A stretch of 64,000 bases of DNA from Breznakibacter xylanolyticus (GTDB taxonomy: Bacteria; Bacteroidota; Bacteroidia; Bacteroidales; Marinilabiliaceae): positions 1 through 64,000 of the forward strand of contig NZ_QKZK01000014.1 of assembly GCF_003254275.1 (NCBI RefSeq), written 5' to 3'. The notes beneath the pieces were generated by a model, which did no database searches, was not told where the DNA came from, and saw only the letters and a program-made list of their open reading frames with translations. Positions 51,690-63,202 of this stretch are shown in pieces; within the stretch, counting starts at the first letter, position 1, and each line of letters opens with the position of its first letter. A program made the position numbers and the translations under genes.

Positions 51690-54600
51690 ATGCTTCGTTT
51701 TTGCATGCGTTGGTGTCTCTTTTTGATGTTCATTGTAGCTGATTTAACGCCGTTGGCGGCTCAAGCGTACGATTTTAAAGTATATGATTCCGGGGTTGGA
51801 TTACCTCAGAATTTCGTTTATAGCCTGGCTCAAGGATCTGATGGATACATCTGGATGGGAACCGGAGAAGGCGTGGTTCGATACGATGGGTTGAAGTTTC
51901 GGATATTTACCGAATACGATTCATTGGCTTCTTCGTTTGTGCACAAGTTGATTGTCGACAAAGCTGGTGTGGTCTGGATGGGGCATGATAACGGGAAAAT
52001 CACATGCTATGAGAAGCAACAGTTTCATAAAATTATTCCGGCTGAGACATCCAGCCCCATCAAAGATATTGCACCCGGGGTCAATGGAAATGTTTGGGCA
52101 TTGGAACAAAACAGCGGTTTGATTCGCATTGATGCCAATCGAAAGGTGCATACTTATTTTCGACGCCACTTGTACGGGGGGCGCAAAATTTTTTATTCGC
52201 TGCTGCCGGTTGACGATCAAACGATATTGTTGGGGACTTCCGATGGATTGATGAAAGTGACGCTGGCTGCCGATACCGTGCAGGTTGTTGAAGAAATAAC
52301 CGGATTTCCATCTGTGGGGGTGAATGTAATTGTGCCCAAGTTGGCTTCACCCGGCGATTATTGGGTAGGCACAGAGGGGAATGGGTTTTATCTGTTTCGG
52401 ATGAGTCAGGATAAATCGGAGCATGTGCTCAATAATGAAGACTGTTTGATGTATAATGTTGGCAGCGAAAACATCACCGATATATACGAAGAAGAGGAGG
52501 GGCATTTGCTTTTGTCTACGTGGGGGCGTGGCGTGGTGAAACTACTGTTTGATCCGGTGCAGAATCGTTTTGGTAAATCCATGACCTTCAGTCATGAGAA
52601 CGGTATGCCCAATGATTATGTGCGTGATATTCTGTGTGATCGTGAAGGGAATTATTGGTATGCGACCTACGGAGGAGGTGTGGCCGCATTGCTTAATGAT
52701 CATTTTTTGTTTTTCAATCTTGAGCAGATCGGGTTTAAAAGCAATAAAGTGAATCGGGTTATTTTTACCCGTAATGAATTGTTAATGGGTTTAGATAACG
52801 GCATTCTAAAAGCGGATCCTTATTGTTTTGCGAATCATGAGTTTTATGATGTCTTTCAAGGATTACCGCCATCGGTGATTACCGGTTTTTATGTCGATGC
52901 ACAAGAAACGTTGTGGGTAGCCACTCGTGATAAGGGATTGTTTAAGCGCCCCAAAGGAAGCCGTTCGTTTGCATCCCATGCCTATGGTGGAGGCTTGCTT
53001 GGTAATCAGATTAATGGGATTGAAGGTGATAGTGCCCGAATTTATTTGGCGACCATGGGCGGGCTGTTTGTAATTGACAAAGCTCGTAATCGGGTGTCGC
53101 AATACACCACTGAGCGCAATCTACCTCATAACAATATTAATTTTGTGCGTCGTGATCATAATGGAAATATTTGGATAGGACCCAAATCGAGTGGGATTTG
53201 CCGTGTTGATGTTGATAAAGATCTTATCGAAGTCCATCGGATTGACGACAGTCCTGTGGATGTGGCTGATTTGACATCAGATATCATGGGTAACATTTGG
53301 CTTGCAACCCGAGGTCGTGGCTTGATTAAATATATGGCAAATGGGGTAGAGGATTTTACCATGGCCAATGGTCTTCTGAAAAATTATTGTCACAGCATTG
53401 TTACCGATTCGCAAAATCGCCTTTGGGTGGGGCATCACCCCGGACTCAGTTGTGTGGATTTGAAGACGATGACCGTTCGTAAATATGGGTACGAGAGTAG
53501 TTTGGGCGGAGATTTTCAAAATGCTTGGAAAGATCGTGATAACACCATTTGGTTTGCCTCTTCACAAGGCGTTGTTCGTTATTTTCCCGATAAGGATGTC
53601 TCCAATTTAGTGGCGCCGGCACTCAATTTTGTGTCCATCGAAGTAGATGGTGAGCCTCGTCCGTTGGATCAGGATATTCGATTGCCCTATCGGTATGGTG
53701 ATAATTATAGTTTTAAGTTTTCATTTATTGGAGTCAGCTTTAAGGATCCAGAGGGTGTGACCTATAAATATAAACTTGAAGAGGTTGGTGATGAGTCTAA
53801 TTCTGAGTGGATTGATATTGGAAATGTCGGCACGCGTGAGTATGATTTTCTTCCCGACGGCGAGTATGTTTTGAAAATTATCGCCTACAATGCCGATGGT
53901 GTGGCCACGAGTTCGCCTTTAACGGTGTCGGTGGTGATTAAACCGCCCATTTGGAAAAAAATGTGGTTTTATTTATTGGTGTTTGGCGTTTTGGGATATT
54001 TGGTTTATTTGTTGATTCAATATCGTGAACGCAAGCTTATTGAACAAAAGAAACTGTTGCAGCGCGAGGTGGCCTCTCAAACGGTGGTGCTGCGCAATCA
54101 AAAGGCCGAGATTGAGAAAAAGAATCGTGATATTACCGATAGTATCAATTACGCTAAGCGAATTCAGTCGTCTATTCTGCCTCCCTTGAGCATGCTAAAG
54201 AATGTGTTCCCCGATTCGTTTGTGTTTTTTGCGCCTCGGGATATCGTTAGTGGTGACTTTTATTGGTTTTATCAGCGCAAAGAGTATTTATATATTAGTG
54301 TTGCCGATTGTACCGGACACGGAGTGCCGGGCGCTTTTATGTCGATGATTGGGAGTACCCTGTTGAACGATATTATCAAAAATCCCTCAGGCGTATCTCC
54401 GGCATTGATGCTCGAAGATCTGGATCGTGAGATCAAAGTGTTGTTGCAAAAGAACAGTGCTGAGCAGTCGCAAGATGGCATGGATATCTCCATTGTTGAA
54501 ATCAATACATCGACCCGCATGGTGAGGCTGGCTTCAGCCAAACGGCCGGTTTATTTGTTTATTAATAATGAGATGACCCTTTATAAAGGAGCTCGGCGGA

Positions 54601-54881
54601 GTATTGGTGAATCACTGATTGATGCCGATGGTCGTTTTGTGAATATTGAGTATCAATTGACCAAGGGCGATATCATCTACCTTTTCTCTGATGGATATTC
54701 CGATCAGTTTGGCGGCCCTTGCGGGAAGAAGTTTATGAAAGTAGGCGTTCAGAACTTGCTTGAAGAGATTCGGTTGCTCCCCATGGATGAACAACAGCGC
54801 CGGGTGAAAGAGAATTTTTATAATTGGAAAGGTGATTTAGAACAAGTCGACGATGTGATATTTATGGGTGTTCGGGTGTGA
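51690..54881 (+). CDS. Two-component-propeller sensor with SpoIIE phosphatase output
   Basis: 1063 residues. Signal peptide, then ~14 Reg_prop blades (GSDGYIWMGTGEGVVRYDG, DREGNYWYATYGGGVAAL, DHNGNIWIGPKSSGICRVD) in the periplasm to ~640, a Y_Y_Y domain (YKYKLEEVGDESNSEW...EYVLKIIAYNADG, ~690-745), a single membrane helix (~755-775, MWFYLLVFGVLGYLVYLLI), a coiled coil and a SpoIIE/PP2C domain (FVFFAPRDIVSGDFYWF, ADCTGHGVPGAFMSMIG, IIYLFSDGYSDQFGG) with the metal-binding aspartates. It would read a periplasmic signal and dephosphorylate a cytoplasmic target (anti-sigma antagonist type). Ends the five-gene unit before a strong terminator. Confidence 0.92.
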   Translation: MLRFCMRWCLFLMFIVADLTPLAAQAYDFKVYDSGVGLPQNFVYSLAQGSDGYIWMGTGEGVVRYDGLKFRIFTEYDSLASSFVHKLIVDKAGVVWMGHDNGKITCYEKQQFHKIIPAETSSPIKDIAPGVNGNVWALEQNSGLIRIDANRKVHTYFRRHLYGGRKIFYSLLPVDDQTILLGTSDGLMKVTLAADTVQVVEEITGFPSVGVNVIVPKLASPGDYWVGTEGNGFYLFRMSQDKSEHVLNNEDCLMYNVGSENITDIYEEEEGHLLLSTWGRGVVKLLFDPVQNRFGKSMTFSHENGMPNDYVRDILCDREGNYWYATYGGGVAALLNDHFLFFNLEQIGFKSNKVNRVIFTRNELLMGLDNGILKADPYCFANHEFYDVFQGLPPSVITGFYVDAQETLWVATRDKGLFKRPKGSRSFASHAYGGGLLGNQINGIEGDSARIYLATMGGLFVIDKARNRVSQYTTERNLPHNNINFVRRDHNGNIWIGPKSSGICRVDVDKDLIEVHRIDDSPVDVADLTSDIMGNIWLATRGRGLIKYMANGVEDFTMANGLLKNYCHSIVTDSQNRLWVGHHPGLSCVDLKTMTVRKYGYESSLGGDFQNAWKDRDNTIWFASSQGVVRYFPDKDVSNLVAPALNFVSIEVDGEPRPLDQDIRLPYRYGDNYSFKFSFIGVSFKDPEGVTYKYKLEEVGDESNSEWIDIGNVGTREYDFLPDGEYVLKIIAYNADGVATSSPLTVSVVIKPPIWKKMWFYLLVFGVLGYLVYLLIQYRERKLIEQKKLLQREVASQTVVLRNQKAEIEKKNRDITDSINYAKRIQSSILPPLSMLKNVFPDSFVFFAPRDIVSGDFYWFYQRKEYLYISVADCTGHGVPGAFMSMIGSTLLNDIIKNPSGVSPALMLEDLDREIKVLLQKNSAEQSQDGMDISIVEINTSTRMVRLASAKRPVYLFINNEMTLYKGARRSIGESLIDADGRFVNIEYQLTKGDIIYLFSDGYSDQFGGPCGKKFMKVGVQNLLEEIRLLPMDEQQRRVKENFYNWKGDLEQVDDVIFMGVRV

Positions 54882-54900
54882 TTTGCCCTCATGTAAAATA

Positions 54901-54952
54901 AAGCAGCCCCGGGAAAGAATTCGTTCTTTTTTGGGGCTGCTGATTTTTTTTC
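54901..54952 (+). terminator. Terminator before the ribosomal operon
   Basis: agcagcccc/ggggctgct (54902-54910/54933-54941) with an inner aaagaa/ttcttt pairing, followed by eight T. It ends the type IX unit. Confidence 0.92.
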
Positions 54953-55029
54953 ACCGGTGATATTTTGGGAGCTGTGGTCGTAGAAGTAACAATGTTTCAC
55001 ATTTTTAGCAAAAAAAGATAGGGGATGTA

Positions 55030-55061
55030 TTGTGTAATGTTGTTGGAAATGTGTAATTTTG
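55030..55061 (+). promoter_or_regulatory. rpsL promoter (Bacteroidota type)
   Basis: TTG (55030-55032), 21 nt, TAATTTTG (55054-55061). Predicted start near 55068, giving a ~110-nt leader. It drives the ribosomal operon that runs off the window. Confidence 0.65.
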
Positions 55062-55178
55062 CAGCGCTTTTTTGTGGATAGGTGTGGAAGCATTTGGAAA
55101 TCAGCAGTGTTTTTAAGGCTTCCGATTTCATGAGAGAGTGATGGAAAGAACATCTATTTTTTTAATTATATTATTAAT

Positions 55179-55607
55179 ATGCCAACAATTCAACAGTTAG
55201 TAAGAAAAGGACGTACAGAGTTGGAGTACAAGAGCAAGTCTCCGGCTTTGAACGCATGTCCTCAGAGACGTGGCGTTTGTGTGCGGGTGTATACCACCAC
55301 ACCAAAGAAGCCAAACTCTGCAATGCGAAAAGTAGCCCGCGTTCGATTGACCAACGGCAAAGAAGTGAATGCCTATATTCCAGGAGAAGGACACAACTTG
55401 CAAGAGCACTCTATTGTATTGGTGCGTGGCGGTCGTGTGAAAGACCTTCCAGGGGTACGTTATCACTTGGTTCGTGGTACTTTGGATGCCTCCGGTGTGG
55501 ATGGACGTAATCAACGTCGTTCTAAATACGGAACAAAACGTCCTAAGCCAGGAAAACCCGGTGCAGCTCCCGCAAAAGGTGCTCCCGCAAAAGGCAAAAA
55601 GAAGTAA
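55179..55607 (+). CDS. rpsL: Ribosomal protein uS12
   Basis: 142 residues, longer than the usual ~124 because of a C-terminal proline/alanine/lysine tail ([19 protein letters not shown]). The decoding-centre loops are intact: [13 protein letters not shown] and [13 protein letters not shown], with the lysines whose change gives streptomycin resistance in wild-type form. First gene of the str/S10 operon. No Shine-Dalgarno; the leader is A/T only. Confidence 0.97.
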   Translation: MPTIQQLVRKGRTELEYKSKSPALNACPQRRGVCVRVYTTTPKKPNSAMRKVARVRLTNGKEVNAYIPGEGHNLQEHSIVLVRGGRVKDLPGVRYHLVRGTLDASGVDGRNQRRSKYGTKRPKPGKPGAAPAKGAPAKGKKK

Positions 55608-55741
55608 TCATGTGTAACTGATCAGTTTTGTTTATTGGTTTGTTTTAATAAACGGTTGAGTAAACCATCAAAAGTGAGGGTTGAAGACACAAATATTACT
55701 AACGAACAACCAATAGTGAAACTAATAAACAACAAAACGAA

Positions 55742-56218
55742 ATGAGAAAAGCAAAACCAAAAAAGCGGATCATTCTTCCCGATCCCCGTTTCAATGACGT
55801 GCTGGTGACACAGTTTGTGAATAACCTGATGTACGACGGTAAAAAATCAACTGCCTACGAAATTTTCTACACCGCTATGGATCGCATTGCTGATCGTGCA
55901 GAGAAAGAAGGCAAGAGCGTATTGGATTATTGGAAAAAATCGCTCGAGAACATTACTCCTTCTGTAGAAGTAAAAAGCCGTCGCGTGGGTGGTGCCACTT
56001 TCCAGGTTCCTACTGAAATTCGCCCCGCTCGTAAAGTATCGATCAGTATTAAAAACATGATTTTGTATTCTCGTAAGAGAAGTGGAAAATCAATGTCAGA
56101 GAAACTCTCTGCTGAAATTGTTGCTGCATACAATCAAGAAGGTGCTGCTTACAAACGTAAGGAAGACATGCACAAAATGGCCGATGCAAACCGTGCATTT
56201 GCTCACTTCAGATTTTAA
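55742..56218 (+). CDS. rpsG: Ribosomal protein uS7
   Basis: 158 residues with [29 protein letters not shown] at the start and [17 protein letters not shown] in the core. It nucleates assembly of the 30S head. 134 nt after rpsL, the widest gap inside the operon, and 21 nt before fusA. Confidence 0.98.
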   Translation: MRKAKPKKRIILPDPRFNDVLVTQFVNNLMYDGKKSTAYEIFYTAMDRIADRAEKEGKSVLDYWKKSLENITPSVEVKSRRVGGATFQVPTEIRPARKVSISIKNMILYSRKRSGKSMSEKLSAEIVAAYNQEGAAYKRKEDMHKMADANRAFAHFRF

Positions 56219-56239
56219 TCACTAATTACAAGTATTACA

Positions 56240-58351
56240 ATGGCTAATGAAAATTTGAAGTATTGCCGGAACATTGGTATCATGGCTCACATTGATGCCG
56301 GTAAAACAACGACCTCTGAGCGGATCTTGTTTTACACCGGTATTACTCACAAAATTGGTGAGGTGCACGATGGTGCGGCCACAATGGACTGGATGGAACA
56401 AGAGCAGGAGCGTGGGATTACCATTACCTCTGCTGCCATCACGACCAACTGGAACTATAATGATGAATCATACAAAATTAACCTGATTGACACTCCGGGT
56501 CACGTTGACTTCACCGTAGAGGTGGAGCGTTCTTTGCGCGTGTTGGACGGTGCTGTGGCACTGTTTTGTGCGGTGGGTGGTGTACAACCACAGTCGGAGA
56601 CTGTTTGGCGTCAGGCTAACAAGTACGGTGTTCCCCGTATTGGTTTTGTAAATAAAATGGACCGTTCAGGTGCAAACTTCTTTGGCGTTGTGCGTCAAAT
56701 GAAGGAGGTGTTGAGCGCCAATGCAGTCCCTGTGGTGATCCCCATTGGTGCTGAAGAGACCTTTCAAGGGGTTGTGGATTTGATTGAAAACAAAGCAATT
56801 GTTTGGCATGATGATGCAATCAAAGGTTCTACTTTCGAGTACATGGAGATCCCTGCCGAATTGAAAGAGGAAGCAGAAGAGTGGCGCGGTAAACTCATTG
56901 AGGCAGTCGCCGAACACGACGATGCTTTGATGGAGCGTTTCTTCGATGATCCGGATTCAATCACCAAAGATCAGATCTTGCCTGTTATCCGTAAGGCAAC
57001 TATTGCTCAAACTATCACTCCCGTATTGTGTGGTTCTTCATTCAAAAACAAAGGCGTTCAGCGTTTGCTCGATGCAATCATCCAGTTCATGCCAAGCCCT
57101 ATTGATATTGAGGACGCCAAAGGTGTGAATCCTGATACAGATGAGGAGATTTCTTTCCCTCAAGATGAAACAGCTCCGTTGTCAGCGTTGGCATTTAAAA
57201 TCGCGACAGACCCCTTTGTGGGACGTTTGGCTTTTATCCGTGTTTATTCAGGTAAAATTGATGCCGGTTCATACGTATTGAACACTCGTAGCAATAAAAA
57301 AGAGCGTATTGCCCGTCTGTATCAAATGAAATCCAACAAGCAGCTTCCCATTGAGATGATCACCACCGGTGATATTGGTGCTGCTGTTGGTTTTAAAGAT
57401 ATTCGCACCGGTGATACTTTGTGTGACGAGAAAAATCCTATTGTATTGGAATCCATGGACTTCCCAGATCCTGTTATCGGTATTGCGGTAGAACCCAAGA
57501 CTCAAAAAGATATCGACAAGTTGGGTGTTGCTCTTGGTAAATTGTCAGAAGAAGATCCTACTTTCCGCGTTCACACAGATGAAGAGAGTGGTCAAACCGT
57601 CATTAGCGGTATGGGTGAGCTTCACTTGGAAATCATCCTTGATCGTCTTAAGCGCGAGTTTAAAGTAGAATGTAACCAGGGTCGTCCTCAGGTGAACTAC
57701 AAAGAAGCGATCACTTCTATGGTTGAGCACCGCGAAGTGTTCAAAAAACAGTCGGGTGGTCGTGGTAAGTTTGCCGACATCTATGTTAAAATTGGCCCTA
57801 TCGATGCCGAAAAAGCCGGTCTTCAGTTTGTGGACGAAATCAAAGGTGGTAACATTCCCCGTGAATTTATTCCTTCGGTAGAGAAAGGTTTCAAAGAAGC
57901 TATGAAAAACGGTGTATTGGCCGGTTTTGAAGTAGAGAACATGAAAGTGACTCTGTTTGATGGTTCTTTCCACGCGGTCGATTCAGATTCATTGTCATTT
58001 GAAATTTGTGCCCGCCAGGCATTCCGCGAAGCGTGTAAAAAAGCCAAGCCGGTATTGCTCGAGCCTATCATGCGTGTTGAGGTGGTGACGCCCGAAGATT
58101 ATATGGGTGATATCATCGGTGACCTCAACAAGCGTCGCGGTCAGGTTGAAGGTATGGAAGAAAAAATGGGTGCTCGTGTGATCAAAGCGAAAGTGCCCCT
58201 GGCTGAAATGTTTGGTTATGTGACAGCGTTGCGTACCATGTCATCAGGTCGTGCCACTTCTTCTATGGACTTCTTAATGTATCAGGAAGTCCCCAAGGCC
58301 ATCGCCATGGAAGTGTTGAAAGAAGCAAAAGGAAAAACAGAATTATTATAA
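56240..58351 (+). CDS. fusA: Elongation factor G
   Basis: 703 residues. G motifs: [15 protein letters not shown] (P-loop), [18 protein letters not shown] and [10 protein letters not shown]; domain II-V blocks such as [19 protein letters not shown] and a C-terminal [18 protein letters not shown] follow. It is the translocase GTPase of translation. It is followed directly by rpsJ (16 nt) without tuf, an arrangement usual in Bacteroidota. Confidence 0.98.
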   Translation: MANENLKYCRNIGIMAHIDAGKTTTSERILFYTGITHKIGEVHDGAATMDWMEQEQERGITITSAAITTNWNYNDESYKINLIDTPGHVDFTVEVERSLRVLDGAVALFCAVGGVQPQSETVWRQANKYGVPRIGFVNKMDRSGANFFGVVRQMKEVLSANAVPVVIPIGAEETFQGVVDLIENKAIVWHDDAIKGSTFEYMEIPAELKEEAEEWRGKLIEAVAEHDDALMERFFDDPDSITKDQILPVIRKATIAQTITPVLCGSSFKNKGVQRLLDAIIQFMPSPIDIEDAKGVNPDTDEEISFPQDETAPLSALAFKIATDPFVGRLAFIRVYSGKIDAGSYVLNTRSNKKERIARLYQMKSNKQLPIEMITTGDIGAAVGFKDIRTGDTLCDEKNPIVLESMDFPDPVIGIAVEPKTQKDIDKLGVALGKLSEEDPTFRVHTDEESGQTVISGMGELHLEIILDRLKREFKVECNQGRPQVNYKEAITSMVEHREVFKKQSGGRGKFADIYVKIGPIDAEKAGLQFVDEIKGGNIPREFIPSVEKGFKEAMKNGVLAGFEVENMKVTLFDGSFHAVDSDSLSFEICARQAFREACKKAKPVLLEPIMRVEVVTPEDYMGDIIGDLNKRRGQVEGMEEKMGARVIKAKVPLAEMFGYVTALRTMSSGRATSSMDFLMYQEVPKAIAMEVLKEAKGKTELL

Positions 58352-58367
58352 GTATCAGTTCTCAATT

Positions 58368-58673
58368 ATGAGCCAAAAAATCCGTATTAAACTGAAAAGT
58401 TACGATCATAACCTGGTTGACAAGTCAGCCGAAAAGATCGTGAAAACAGTTAAAACAACCGGTGCAGTGGTGAGCGGTCCTATTCCGCTCCCCACCCACA
58501 AGCGTGTTTTCACTGTGCTCCGCTCAACCTTCGTGAACAAGAAGTCGCGTGAGCAGTTCCAACTTTCATCTTACAAGCGTTTGATTGACATTTACAGCTC
58601 AACAGCTAAAACAATCGATGCCCTGATGAAATTAGAGTTGCCCAGCGGTGTAGAGGTTGAAATTAAAGTGTGA
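58368..58673 (+). CDS. rpsJ: Ribosomal protein uS10
   Basis: 101 residues ([29 protein letters not shown]..., [19 protein letters not shown]). 30S head protein and NusB partner in antitermination. 26 nt before rplC. Confidence 0.98.
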   Translation: MSQKIRIKLKSYDHNLVDKSAEKIVKTVKTTGAVVSGPIPLPTHKRVFTVLRSTFVNKKSREQFQLSSYKRLIDIYSSTAKTIDALMKLELPSGVEVEIKV

Positions 58674-58699
58674 CCTATTTTTTATTAAATTTTTAAACA

Positions 58700-59317
58700 A
58701 TGCCAGGAATTATTGGAAAAAAAATCGGAATGACTTCCGTTTTCGGTGCCGATGGAAAAAGCTATCCATGCACCGTTATCGAAGCTGGTCCTTGCATCGT
58801 TACCCAGGTGAAAACCCTGGATAACGACGGTTATGAGGCTGTACAGCTGGCGTTTGACGACAAAAAAGAGAAGAACACTACTAAACCTATGGTAGGCCAC
58901 TTCCAAAAGGCGGGAACAGAACCCAAAGCCAAACTGGTTGAATTCAAAGGATTCGAGCAGGCTTTGAACCTGGGTGATGTCATCTCGGTTGACCTTTTTG
59001 AAGAAAATTCTTTTGTAGACATCACCGGTGTTTCAAAAGGAAAAGGTTTCCAAGGTGTAGTAACCCGTCACGGGTTCGGTGGTGTCGGTGGTCAAACCCA
59101 CGGTCAGCACAACCGAGGAAGAGCTCCTGGATCTGTTGGTGCATCATCATTCCCCTCACGAGTATTCCCGGGGATGCGCATGGCAGGCCGTACAGGTGGC
59201 GATAATGTAAAGGTGGAAAACCTGAGAGTGTTAAAAGTGATCCCTGAAAACAACCTGATCGTCGTGAAAGGATCTGTTCCGGGAGCTAAGGGTTCATATC
59301 TAATTATCGAGAAGTAA
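58700..59317 (+). CDS. rplC: Ribosomal protein uL3
   Basis: 205 residues with [14 protein letters not shown] at the start and the central [20 protein letters not shown] loop reaching toward the peptidyl transferase centre. The stop codon overlaps the rplD start by one base (TAATG), suggesting coupled translation. Confidence 0.98.
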   Translation: MPGIIGKKIGMTSVFGADGKSYPCTVIEAGPCIVTQVKTLDNDGYEAVQLAFDDKKEKNTTKPMVGHFQKAGTEPKAKLVEFKGFEQALNLGDVISVDLFEENSFVDITGVSKGKGFQGVVTRHGFGGVGGQTHGQHNRGRAPGSVGASSFPSRVFPGMRMAGRTGGDNVKVENLRVLKVIPENNLIVVKGSVPGAKGSYLIIEK

Positions 59318-59946
59318 TGGAACTGAACGTAGTCAATATTAACGGAAAAGAGACCGGAAGAAAAGTTGAATTACCTGATTCAATTTTTGGCGTAGAGCCC
59401 AATGATCATGCGATCTACCTGGATGTGAAACAATTTTTGGCTCACAAGCGTCAGGGAACTAGCAAGTCGAAACAGCGTAACGAAGTTTCCGGCAGTACGC
59501 GCAAACTGAAAAAGCAAAAGGGCACCGGCGGTGCACGTGCAGGTAGCATTAAGTCGCCCGTGTTTCGTGGTGGAGGCCGTATTTTTGGTCCCGAACCCCG
59601 CGATTACAGTTTCAAGCTGAACCGCAAACTCAAGCAATTGGCACGTAAGTCAGCATTGACTTACAAAGCAAAAAACAATGCCATTGTTGTTGTTGAAGAT
59701 TTCACATTTGAAGCTCCCAAGACAAAAGAATTTGTGGCCATCCACAAAAACTTGAACCTCAGCGGTGCCAAGTCAACTTTTGTATTGAAAGAACAAAATG
59801 AGAACATCTATCTCTCATCGCGCAACGTAGAGAAATCGAAAGTTGTGACCATTAATGATCTGAATACTTACGACATCATGAACGGCGGTAAGCTGGTATT
59901 CGTGGAGAGTTCAGTAGCTGAGTTGGGTAATTTGTTAAACGCATAA
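59317..59946 (+). CDS. rplD: Ribosomal protein uL4
   Basis: 209 residues; the exit-tunnel loop is seen in [26 protein letters not shown]. In E. coli L4 represses its own operon; no such leader structure is obvious here. 13 nt to rplW, which carries an AAGGAG upstream, an exception in this operon. Confidence 0.97.
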   Translation: MELNVVNINGKETGRKVELPDSIFGVEPNDHAIYLDVKQFLAHKRQGTSKSKQRNEVSGSTRKLKKQKGTGGARAGSIKSPVFRGGGRIFGPEPRDYSFKLNRKLKQLARKSALTYKAKNNAIVVVEDFTFEAPKTKEFVAIHKNLNLSGAKSTFVLKEQNENIYLSSRNVEKSKVVTINDLNTYDIMNGGKLVFVESSVAELGNLLNA

Positions 59947-59959
59947 GGAGACCATCAGG

Positions 59960-60250
59960 ATGAAAGTGATAATTAAACCCATCGTGACTGAGAAACAAAA
60001 CCTTCAGTCTGAGAAGTACAACCGTTATGGTTTCCTCGTTGCCAAAGACGCCAACAAGCTTCAGATTAAAAAAGCGGTTGAGGAGCTTTACAATGTGACC
60101 GTTGAATCGGTAAATACGGTGTTAACACCCGGAAAAAACAAGTCTCGCTTCACCAAAGCAGGCGTGGTATCTGGACGTATTTACTCTGCAAAAAAAGCAT
60201 TGGTTACCCTCAAGCAAGGCGATACAATTGATTTTTATAGCAATATTTAA
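59960..60250 (+). CDS. rplW: Ribosomal protein uL23
   Basis: 96 residues ([23 protein letters not shown]..., [22 protein letters not shown]). Sits at the tunnel exit and docks trigger factor and SRP. 5 nt before rplB. Confidence 0.97.
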   Translation: MKVIIKPIVTEKQNLQSEKYNRYGFLVAKDANKLQIKKAVEELYNVTVESVNTVLTPGKNKSRFTKAGVVSGRIYSAKKALVTLKQGDTIDFYSNI

Positions 60251-60255
60251 ATAAA

Positions 60256-61080
60256 ATGGCAGTACGTAAACTAAAGCCCACATCACCGGGGCAGAGACAC
60301 AAAATTATTGGTGCATTTGACACGATTACCTCAAGTGTACCAGAAAAGTCTTTGTTGGAGCCTCTAAAAAAGACCGGCGGTCGTAACAACACCGGTAAAA
60401 TGACCATGCGTTATATTGGAGGTGGCCATAAAAGAAAGTATCGCGTAATCGATTTTAAGCGTACCAAAGATGGCGTTGCAGCTACTGTGGAGTCGATTCA
60501 GTATGACCCTAACCGTAGTGCCCGTATCGCTTTGTTGGTATACGCCGACGGTGAAAAAAGGTATATTCTTGCTCCCAATGGGCTGCAGGTAGGCCGTGAG
60601 GTATTATCCGGTTCAGGTATTGCACCTGAGATTGGGAATGCCCTTCCGTTAAGTGATATTCCACTGGGTACCATTATTCACAACATAGAGTTGCGACCCG
60701 GTCAAGGTGGAATCATGGCTCGCAGTGCCGGTTCTTTTGCCCAGTTGGCTGCTCGTGAAGGCAATTATGCCGTTATTAAATTACCTTCAGGTGAAACCCG
60801 CATGATTTTGACCACTTGTCGTGCCACTGTTGGTGCGGTGGGTAACTCCGATCACAGTTTGGAACGTTCCGGTAAAGCCGGTCGCAGCCGCTGGATGGGA
60901 CGTCGTCCACGCGTACGAGGAGTGGTAATGAACCCAGTGGATCACCCCATGGGTGGTGGTGAAGGCCGTTCTTCAGGTGGTCACCCCAGATCACGCAAAG
61001 GTCTGTTGGCTAAAGGTTATAAGACCCGCGCTCCCAAGAAGGGTTCCAGCAAATACATTCTGGAAAGAAGGAAAAAGTAA
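60256..61080 (+). CDS. rplB: Ribosomal protein uL2
   Basis: 274 residues with [32 protein letters not shown] and the C-terminal [19 protein letters not shown], containing the conserved His near the peptidyl transferase centre. Confidence 0.98.
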   Translation: MAVRKLKPTSPGQRHKIIGAFDTITSSVPEKSLLEPLKKTGGRNNTGKMTMRYIGGGHKRKYRVIDFKRTKDGVAATVESIQYDPNRSARIALLVYADGEKRYILAPNGLQVGREVLSGSGIAPEIGNALPLSDIPLGTIIHNIELRPGQGGIMARSAGSFAQLAAREGNYAVIKLPSGETRMILTTCRATVGAVGNSDHSLERSGKAGRSRWMGRRPRVRGVVMNPVDHPMGGGEGRSSGGHPRSRKGLLAKGYKTRAPKKGSSKYILERRKK

Positions 61081-61100
61081 CGTGTTAAATTGATTCAATT

Positions 61101-61370
61101 ATGAGCAGATCGTTAAAAAAAGGCCCATATATTAATTTCAAGCTCGAGAAAAAGGTGTTGACCCAAAACGAGTCTGGAAAAAAATCGGTGATTAAAACAT
61201 GGGCGAGGGCTTCAATGATTTCGCCCGAATTCGTGGGACACACGATTGCCGTACACAACGGTAATAAGTTTATTCCTGTGTATGTCACCGAAAATATGGT
61301 AGGTCATAAGCTGGGCGAGTTTGCACTGACCCGTACATTCCGCGGTCATGGTGGAAACAAAAAGAAATAA
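61101..61370 (+). CDS. rpsS: Ribosomal protein uS19
   Basis: 89 residues, [19 protein letters not shown] at the start and [18 protein letters not shown] at the end. 30S head protein, partner of S13. 34 nt before rplV. Confidence 0.98.
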   Translation: MSRSLKKGPYINFKLEKKVLTQNESGKKSVIKTWARASMISPEFVGHTIAVHNGNKFIPVYVTENMVGHKLGEFALTRTFRGHGGNKKK

Positions 61371-61404
61371 ACGCCCGCAGTTTTAAATTATTAAAGAACA
61401 AAAA

Positions 61405-61812
61405 ATGGGTGCAAGAAAAAGAATAGCTGCCGAAAAAGCCAAAGAAGCCCGCAAGAGCGTTGCTTTTGCCAAGCTTCAGGATGTGCCGACTTCGCCCCGA
61501 AAAATGCGCCTGGTGGCCGACATGATTCGAGGTAAAGAAGTGAACCTGGCTCTTGATATGTTGAAGTTTTCGACCAAAGAAGCTTCACGTCGTGTTGAAA
61601 AATTATTGTTGTCTGCAATCGCTAACTGGAAGGAAAAAAACCAAGGGGTTCGCATGGAAGATGCTAACCTGGTGGTGAAAACCATTCATGTAGATTCAGG
61701 TCGGATGCTGAAACGACTGAGACCCGCCCCACAAGGCCGTGCTCACCGGATTCGCAAGCGGTCCAACCATGTGACAATTCATGTTGATAGCAAAGTTTCT
61801 AACGAAAATTAA
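61405..61812 (+). CDS. rplV: Ribosomal protein uL22
   Basis: 135 residues with [20 protein letters not shown] and the tunnel-lining beta-hairpin [20 protein letters not shown], the site where macrolide-resistance changes occur in other bacteria; it looks wild type. Confidence 0.97.
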   Translation: MGARKRIAAEKAKEARKSVAFAKLQDVPTSPRKMRLVADMIRGKEVNLALDMLKFSTKEASRRVEKLLLSAIANWKEKNQGVRMEDANLVVKTIHVDSGRMLKRLRPAPQGRAHRIRKRSNHVTIHVDSKVSNEN

Positions 61813-61823
61813 TTACGAGCTAA

Positions 61824-62531
61824 ATGGGACAAAAAATTAATCCTATCAGTAACAGATTGGGTATCATCCGCGGATGGGACTCCAATTGGTATGGCGGAAA
61901 AAACTATGGTGACAAGATTTTAGAAGATGTCAACATCCGCAAATACCTGAACGCTCGTTTGGCAAAAGCCAGCTTATCAAAGATTGTCATTGAGCGGACC
62001 CTTAAATTAGTAACCATTACCGTTTACACGGCTCGTCCCGGTATCATTATCGGAAAAGGCGGACAAGAGGTGGACAAACTGAAAGAAGAGTTGAAGAAAC
62101 TTACCGACAAGGAAGTTCAAATCAATATCTTCGAAGTGAAGCGTCCCGAGTTAGATGCGATTATTGTAGCCAATAACATCGCTCGTCAGCTCGAAGGTCG
62201 TATTGCTTACCGTCGTGCCGTTAAAATGGCCATTGCCTCTACCATGCGGATGGGAGCAGAAGGAATCAAGATTATGATTTCCGGTCGTTTGAACGGAGCC
62301 GAAATGGCTCGTAGCGAGATGTACAAAGAGGGACGTACTCCTTTGCATACATTCCGTGCCGATATCGATTATGCAAAAGCAGAAGCCTTGACCAAAATGG
62401 GTCTGCTCGGTATCAAAGTATGGATTTGCAAAGGTGAAATTTACGGCAAGCCTGATTTGTCACCAAATGTGAATGCCGCTGCAAAAGAGCCCCGCAAAAC
62501 CGGAGGTGGTGCTAAAAAAAGAAGAAAGTAA
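61824..62531 (+). CDS. rpsC: Ribosomal protein uS3
   Basis: 235 residues; KH domain [18 protein letters not shown] and the C-terminal [24 protein letters not shown] segment of the mRNA-entry helicase region. Lysine/arginine tail (GGGAKKRRK). Confidence 0.98.
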   Translation: MGQKINPISNRLGIIRGWDSNWYGGKNYGDKILEDVNIRKYLNARLAKASLSKIVIERTLKLVTITVYTARPGIIIGKGGQEVDKLKEELKKLTDKEVQINIFEVKRPELDAIIVANNIARQLEGRIAYRRAVKMAIASTMRMGAEGIKIMISGRLNGAEMARSEMYKEGRTPLHTFRADIDYAKAEALTKMGLLGIKVWICKGEIYGKPDLSPNVNAAAKEPRKTGGGAKKRRK

Positions 62532-62563
62532 TCATCCGTTAACCGTTAACAGATTCAGTAGCG

Positions 62564-62995
62564 ATGTTACAACCGAAAAAAGTAAAGTTTAGAAGAGTGC
62601 AAAAAGGAAAAATGAAGGGGATTGCCCACCGCGGGCATGAACTTGCATTCGGTTCCTTTGGCATCAAAGCCTTGCAAAGCAAGTGGATCACCGGCCGACA
62701 AATTGAAGCTGCGCGTATTGCCGTTACGCGTTACATGCAGCGTCAGGGTCAAATCTGGATCCGAATATTTCCTGATAAACCCATTACCAAAAAACCAGCC
62801 GAGGTTCGGATGGGTAAAGGTAAAGGTTCTCCCGAAGGGTTTGTGGCACCTGTAACGCCTGGTCGCATTATTATTGAGTGCGACGGAGTATCTTACGATG
62901 TGGCAAAAGAAGCCTTGCGCTTGGCTGCTCAAAAGTTGTCAGTTACCACTAAGTTCATTGTGAGAAGGGATTTTGTTGAATCTACAAATGTTTAA
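62564..62995 (+). CDS. rplP: Ribosomal protein uL16
   Basis: 143 residues ([20 protein letters not shown]..., [45 protein letters not shown]). Contacts A-site tRNA. 2 nt before rpmC. Confidence 0.98.
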   Translation: MLQPKKVKFRRVQKGKMKGIAHRGHELAFGSFGIKALQSKWITGRQIEAARIAVTRYMQRQGQIWIRIFPDKPITKKPAEVRMGKGKGSPEGFVAPVTPGRIIIECDGVSYDVAKEALRLAAQKLSVTTKFIVRRDFVESTNV

Positions 62996-62997
62996 GG

Positions 62998-63192
62998 ATG
63001 AAAGCCTCAGAGATTAAAGAAATGACTGTGAAAGAAATTGAGGAGAAAATTGAAGTTGAGCGTGCTCAAATGGTTCAATTGGAACTCAATCATGTCGTAT
63101 CTCCGTTGGAAAATCCAATGAAGATTCGCAAAGCCCGTCGCAACATTGCACGATTAATGACGATTTTGAGTCAAAAACAGGTAAACGCATAA
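62998..63192 (+). CDS. rpmC: Ribosomal protein uL29
   Basis: 64 residues, two-helix protein ([21 protein letters not shown]..., [19 protein letters not shown]) at the tunnel exit beside L23. 10 nt before rpsQ. Confidence 0.96.
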   Translation: MKASEIKEMTVKEIEEKIEVERAQMVQLELNHVVSPLENPMKIRKARRNIARLMTILSQKQVNA

Positions 63193-63202
63193 AACAATCA
63201 AG

